A stretch of 64,000 bases of DNA, taken from an uncultured Clostridia bacterium. Lineage in GTDB: Bacteria; Bacillota; Clostridia; Saccharofermentanales; Saccharofermentanaceae. Under the pieces are notes generated by a model. That model did no database searches and had not been told where the DNA came from. It saw nothing but the letters and a program-made list of their open reading frames with translations. Of the stretch, positions 63,194-64,000 are shown one piece after another. The first letter of the stretch is position 1. Each line of letters starts with the position of its first letter. Made by a program: the position numbers and the translations under genes. The DNA lies in the NCBI GenBank assembly GCA_946187935.1, contig CAMHSJ010000002.1, positions 1-64,000 of the forward strand, written 5' to 3'.

Positions 63194-64000
63194 ATGTTTA
63201 AGCTCAGATCAGATTTTAAGCCATCAGGTGATCAGCCTGAAGCCATAGATAAGTTAGTAGACGGCATCAATAAGGGTATGCGCGCCCAGACTCTTCTGGG
63301 TGTTACGGGTTCGGGCAAGACCTTCACGATGGCTAATGTCATAGAGCGCGTCCAGAGGCCCACACTGGTCCTCGCACACAACAAGACACTGGCAGGTCAG
63401 CTTTATGCAGAGTTTAAGGAATTATTCCCTGAGAATGCCGTTGAATACTTTATCTCTTACTACGACTACTACCAGCCTGAAGCTTATATCGCAGCAACAG
63501 ACACCTACATAGAGAAGGATTCCTCCATTAACGAAGAGATAGACCGCATGAGGCATGAGGCGACCAAGTCCATCCTTACCCGTGAGGACACCATAGTCGT
63601 TGCTTCCGTATCCTGCATCTACGGCATAGGTGAGAAGAGTGATTATCTGTCCCTTGTCCTGATGCTCGAGACAGGTCTTGAGATCCCAAGAGATGCTGTG
63701 ATGGGCCAGCTCATCAACATGCAGTACGACAGGAATGACTTCGAACTCAAGAGAGGATGCTTCAGGTGCAAGGGTGATATCCTTGATATCTGGACTCCTG
63801 ATTCGGAGAATACCGTCACGAGGATCAGTTTCTTCGGGGATGAGATAGACAAGATCAGCTATGTTGATGCCATTACCGGAAGAACGGAATATACCAAGTC
63901 CTATGCGGAGATCTTCCCGGCTTCCCATTATGCAACCGGAAGAGCCAAGTTAGTCAAGGCGATAGAGAGGATCGATTCGGAATTAGACATGCGTCTTCAG
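63194..64000 (+). CDS. uvrB: Excinuclease ABC subunit B, 3' end outside the window
   Basis: The first 269 codons are visible. MFKLRSDFKPSGDQPEAID and the Walker A GVTGSGKT (36-43) are followed by the beta-hairpin region YYDYYQPEAYIAATDTYIEKDSSINEEID and VVASVSCIYGIG. UvrB verifies DNA damage delivered by UvrA and recruits UvrC in nucleotide excision repair. The promoter carries an SOS box and the message is nearly leaderless. The reading frame is open to the window end. Confidence 0.96.
   Translation, partial: MFKLRSDFKPSGDQPEAIDKLVDGINKGMRAQTLLGVTGSGKTFTMANVIERVQRPTLVLAHNKTLAGQLYAEFKELFPENAVEYFISYYDYYQPEAYIAATDTYIEKDSSINEEIDRMRHEATKSILTREDTIVVASVSCIYGIGEKSDYLSLVLMLETGLEIPRDAVMGQLINMQYDRNDFELKRGCFRCKGDILDIWTPDSENTVTRISFFGDEIDKISYVDAITGRTEYTKSYAEIFPASHYATGRAKLVKAIERIDSELDMRLQ

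Overview
The window reads as a chromosomal segment of an anaerobic Gram-positive bacterium of the class Clostridia, perhaps an Oscillospirales or Saccharofermentans-like gut or rumen lineage (inference). The signs are strong GGAGG ribosome sites, sigma-A type promoters, T-box and terminator-based attenuation, ChW-repeat secreted proteins, a thioester/SpaA surface adhesin, type III glutamine synthetase, an ANTAR antiterminator next to glnA, an aldo/keto reductase with ferredoxin-type clusters, and the Prp/N-extended L27 pair known from Firmicutes. I see no insertion sequence, prophage, CRISPR array, rRNA or plasmid gene.

Layout. 1-200: end of a tRNA cluster (Asp, Phe). 0.2-7.3 kb: histidine phosphatase, an XRE regulator pair, a Ca2+ ATPase, secG and rnr. 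7.3-13 kb: T-box-controlled aspS, mtaB, then the ireB-ruvX-DUF1292 block and a CPBP protease. 13-19.6 kb: three large exported proteins, including two sister ChW-repeat proteins with different enzyme domains. 19.6-25.3 kb: DUF4364 regulator, a symmetric palindrome array, pgi, yitT, leuS. 25.4-39.6 kb: nitrogen-assimilation island (gltB-gltD, pyrG, ANTAR regulator, glnA, glnN, and an amt fused to PII). 39.8-48.9 kb: EAL phosphodiesterase, tRNA-Pro, aldo/keto reductase, mreB-like gene, giant adhesin. 49-56.3 kb: rho, rpmE, DUF1385, prmC, DUF951, lipoproteins, VOC protein, ybaK. 56.3-64 kb: murC, a membrane protein, rplU-prp-rpmA-obgE, a PAP2-like protein, a PfkB kinase and the start of uvrB.

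How genes work together. The nitrogen island is the most coherent system. Ammonium uptake, two glutamine synthetases, GOGAT and CTP synthase sit together, and glnA, gltB and glnN each have a strong promoter followed by an intrinsic terminator. The 5' part of each terminator can instead form a small hairpin with a six-base loop that has A at position 1 and G at position 4, the signature bound by ANTAR proteins. The ANTAR protein encoded here has lost the phospho-acceptor Asp of its receiver-like domain.

The least explained signals are non-coding. One is a family of 63-64 bp periodic repeats at three intergenic sites (about 5.0, 31.7 and 54.0 kb). The other is a dyad-symmetric array of six TGTTAG half-sites at 20223-20338. 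Several genes (histidine phosphatase, DUF4364, uvrB) appear to be transcribed without a leader.
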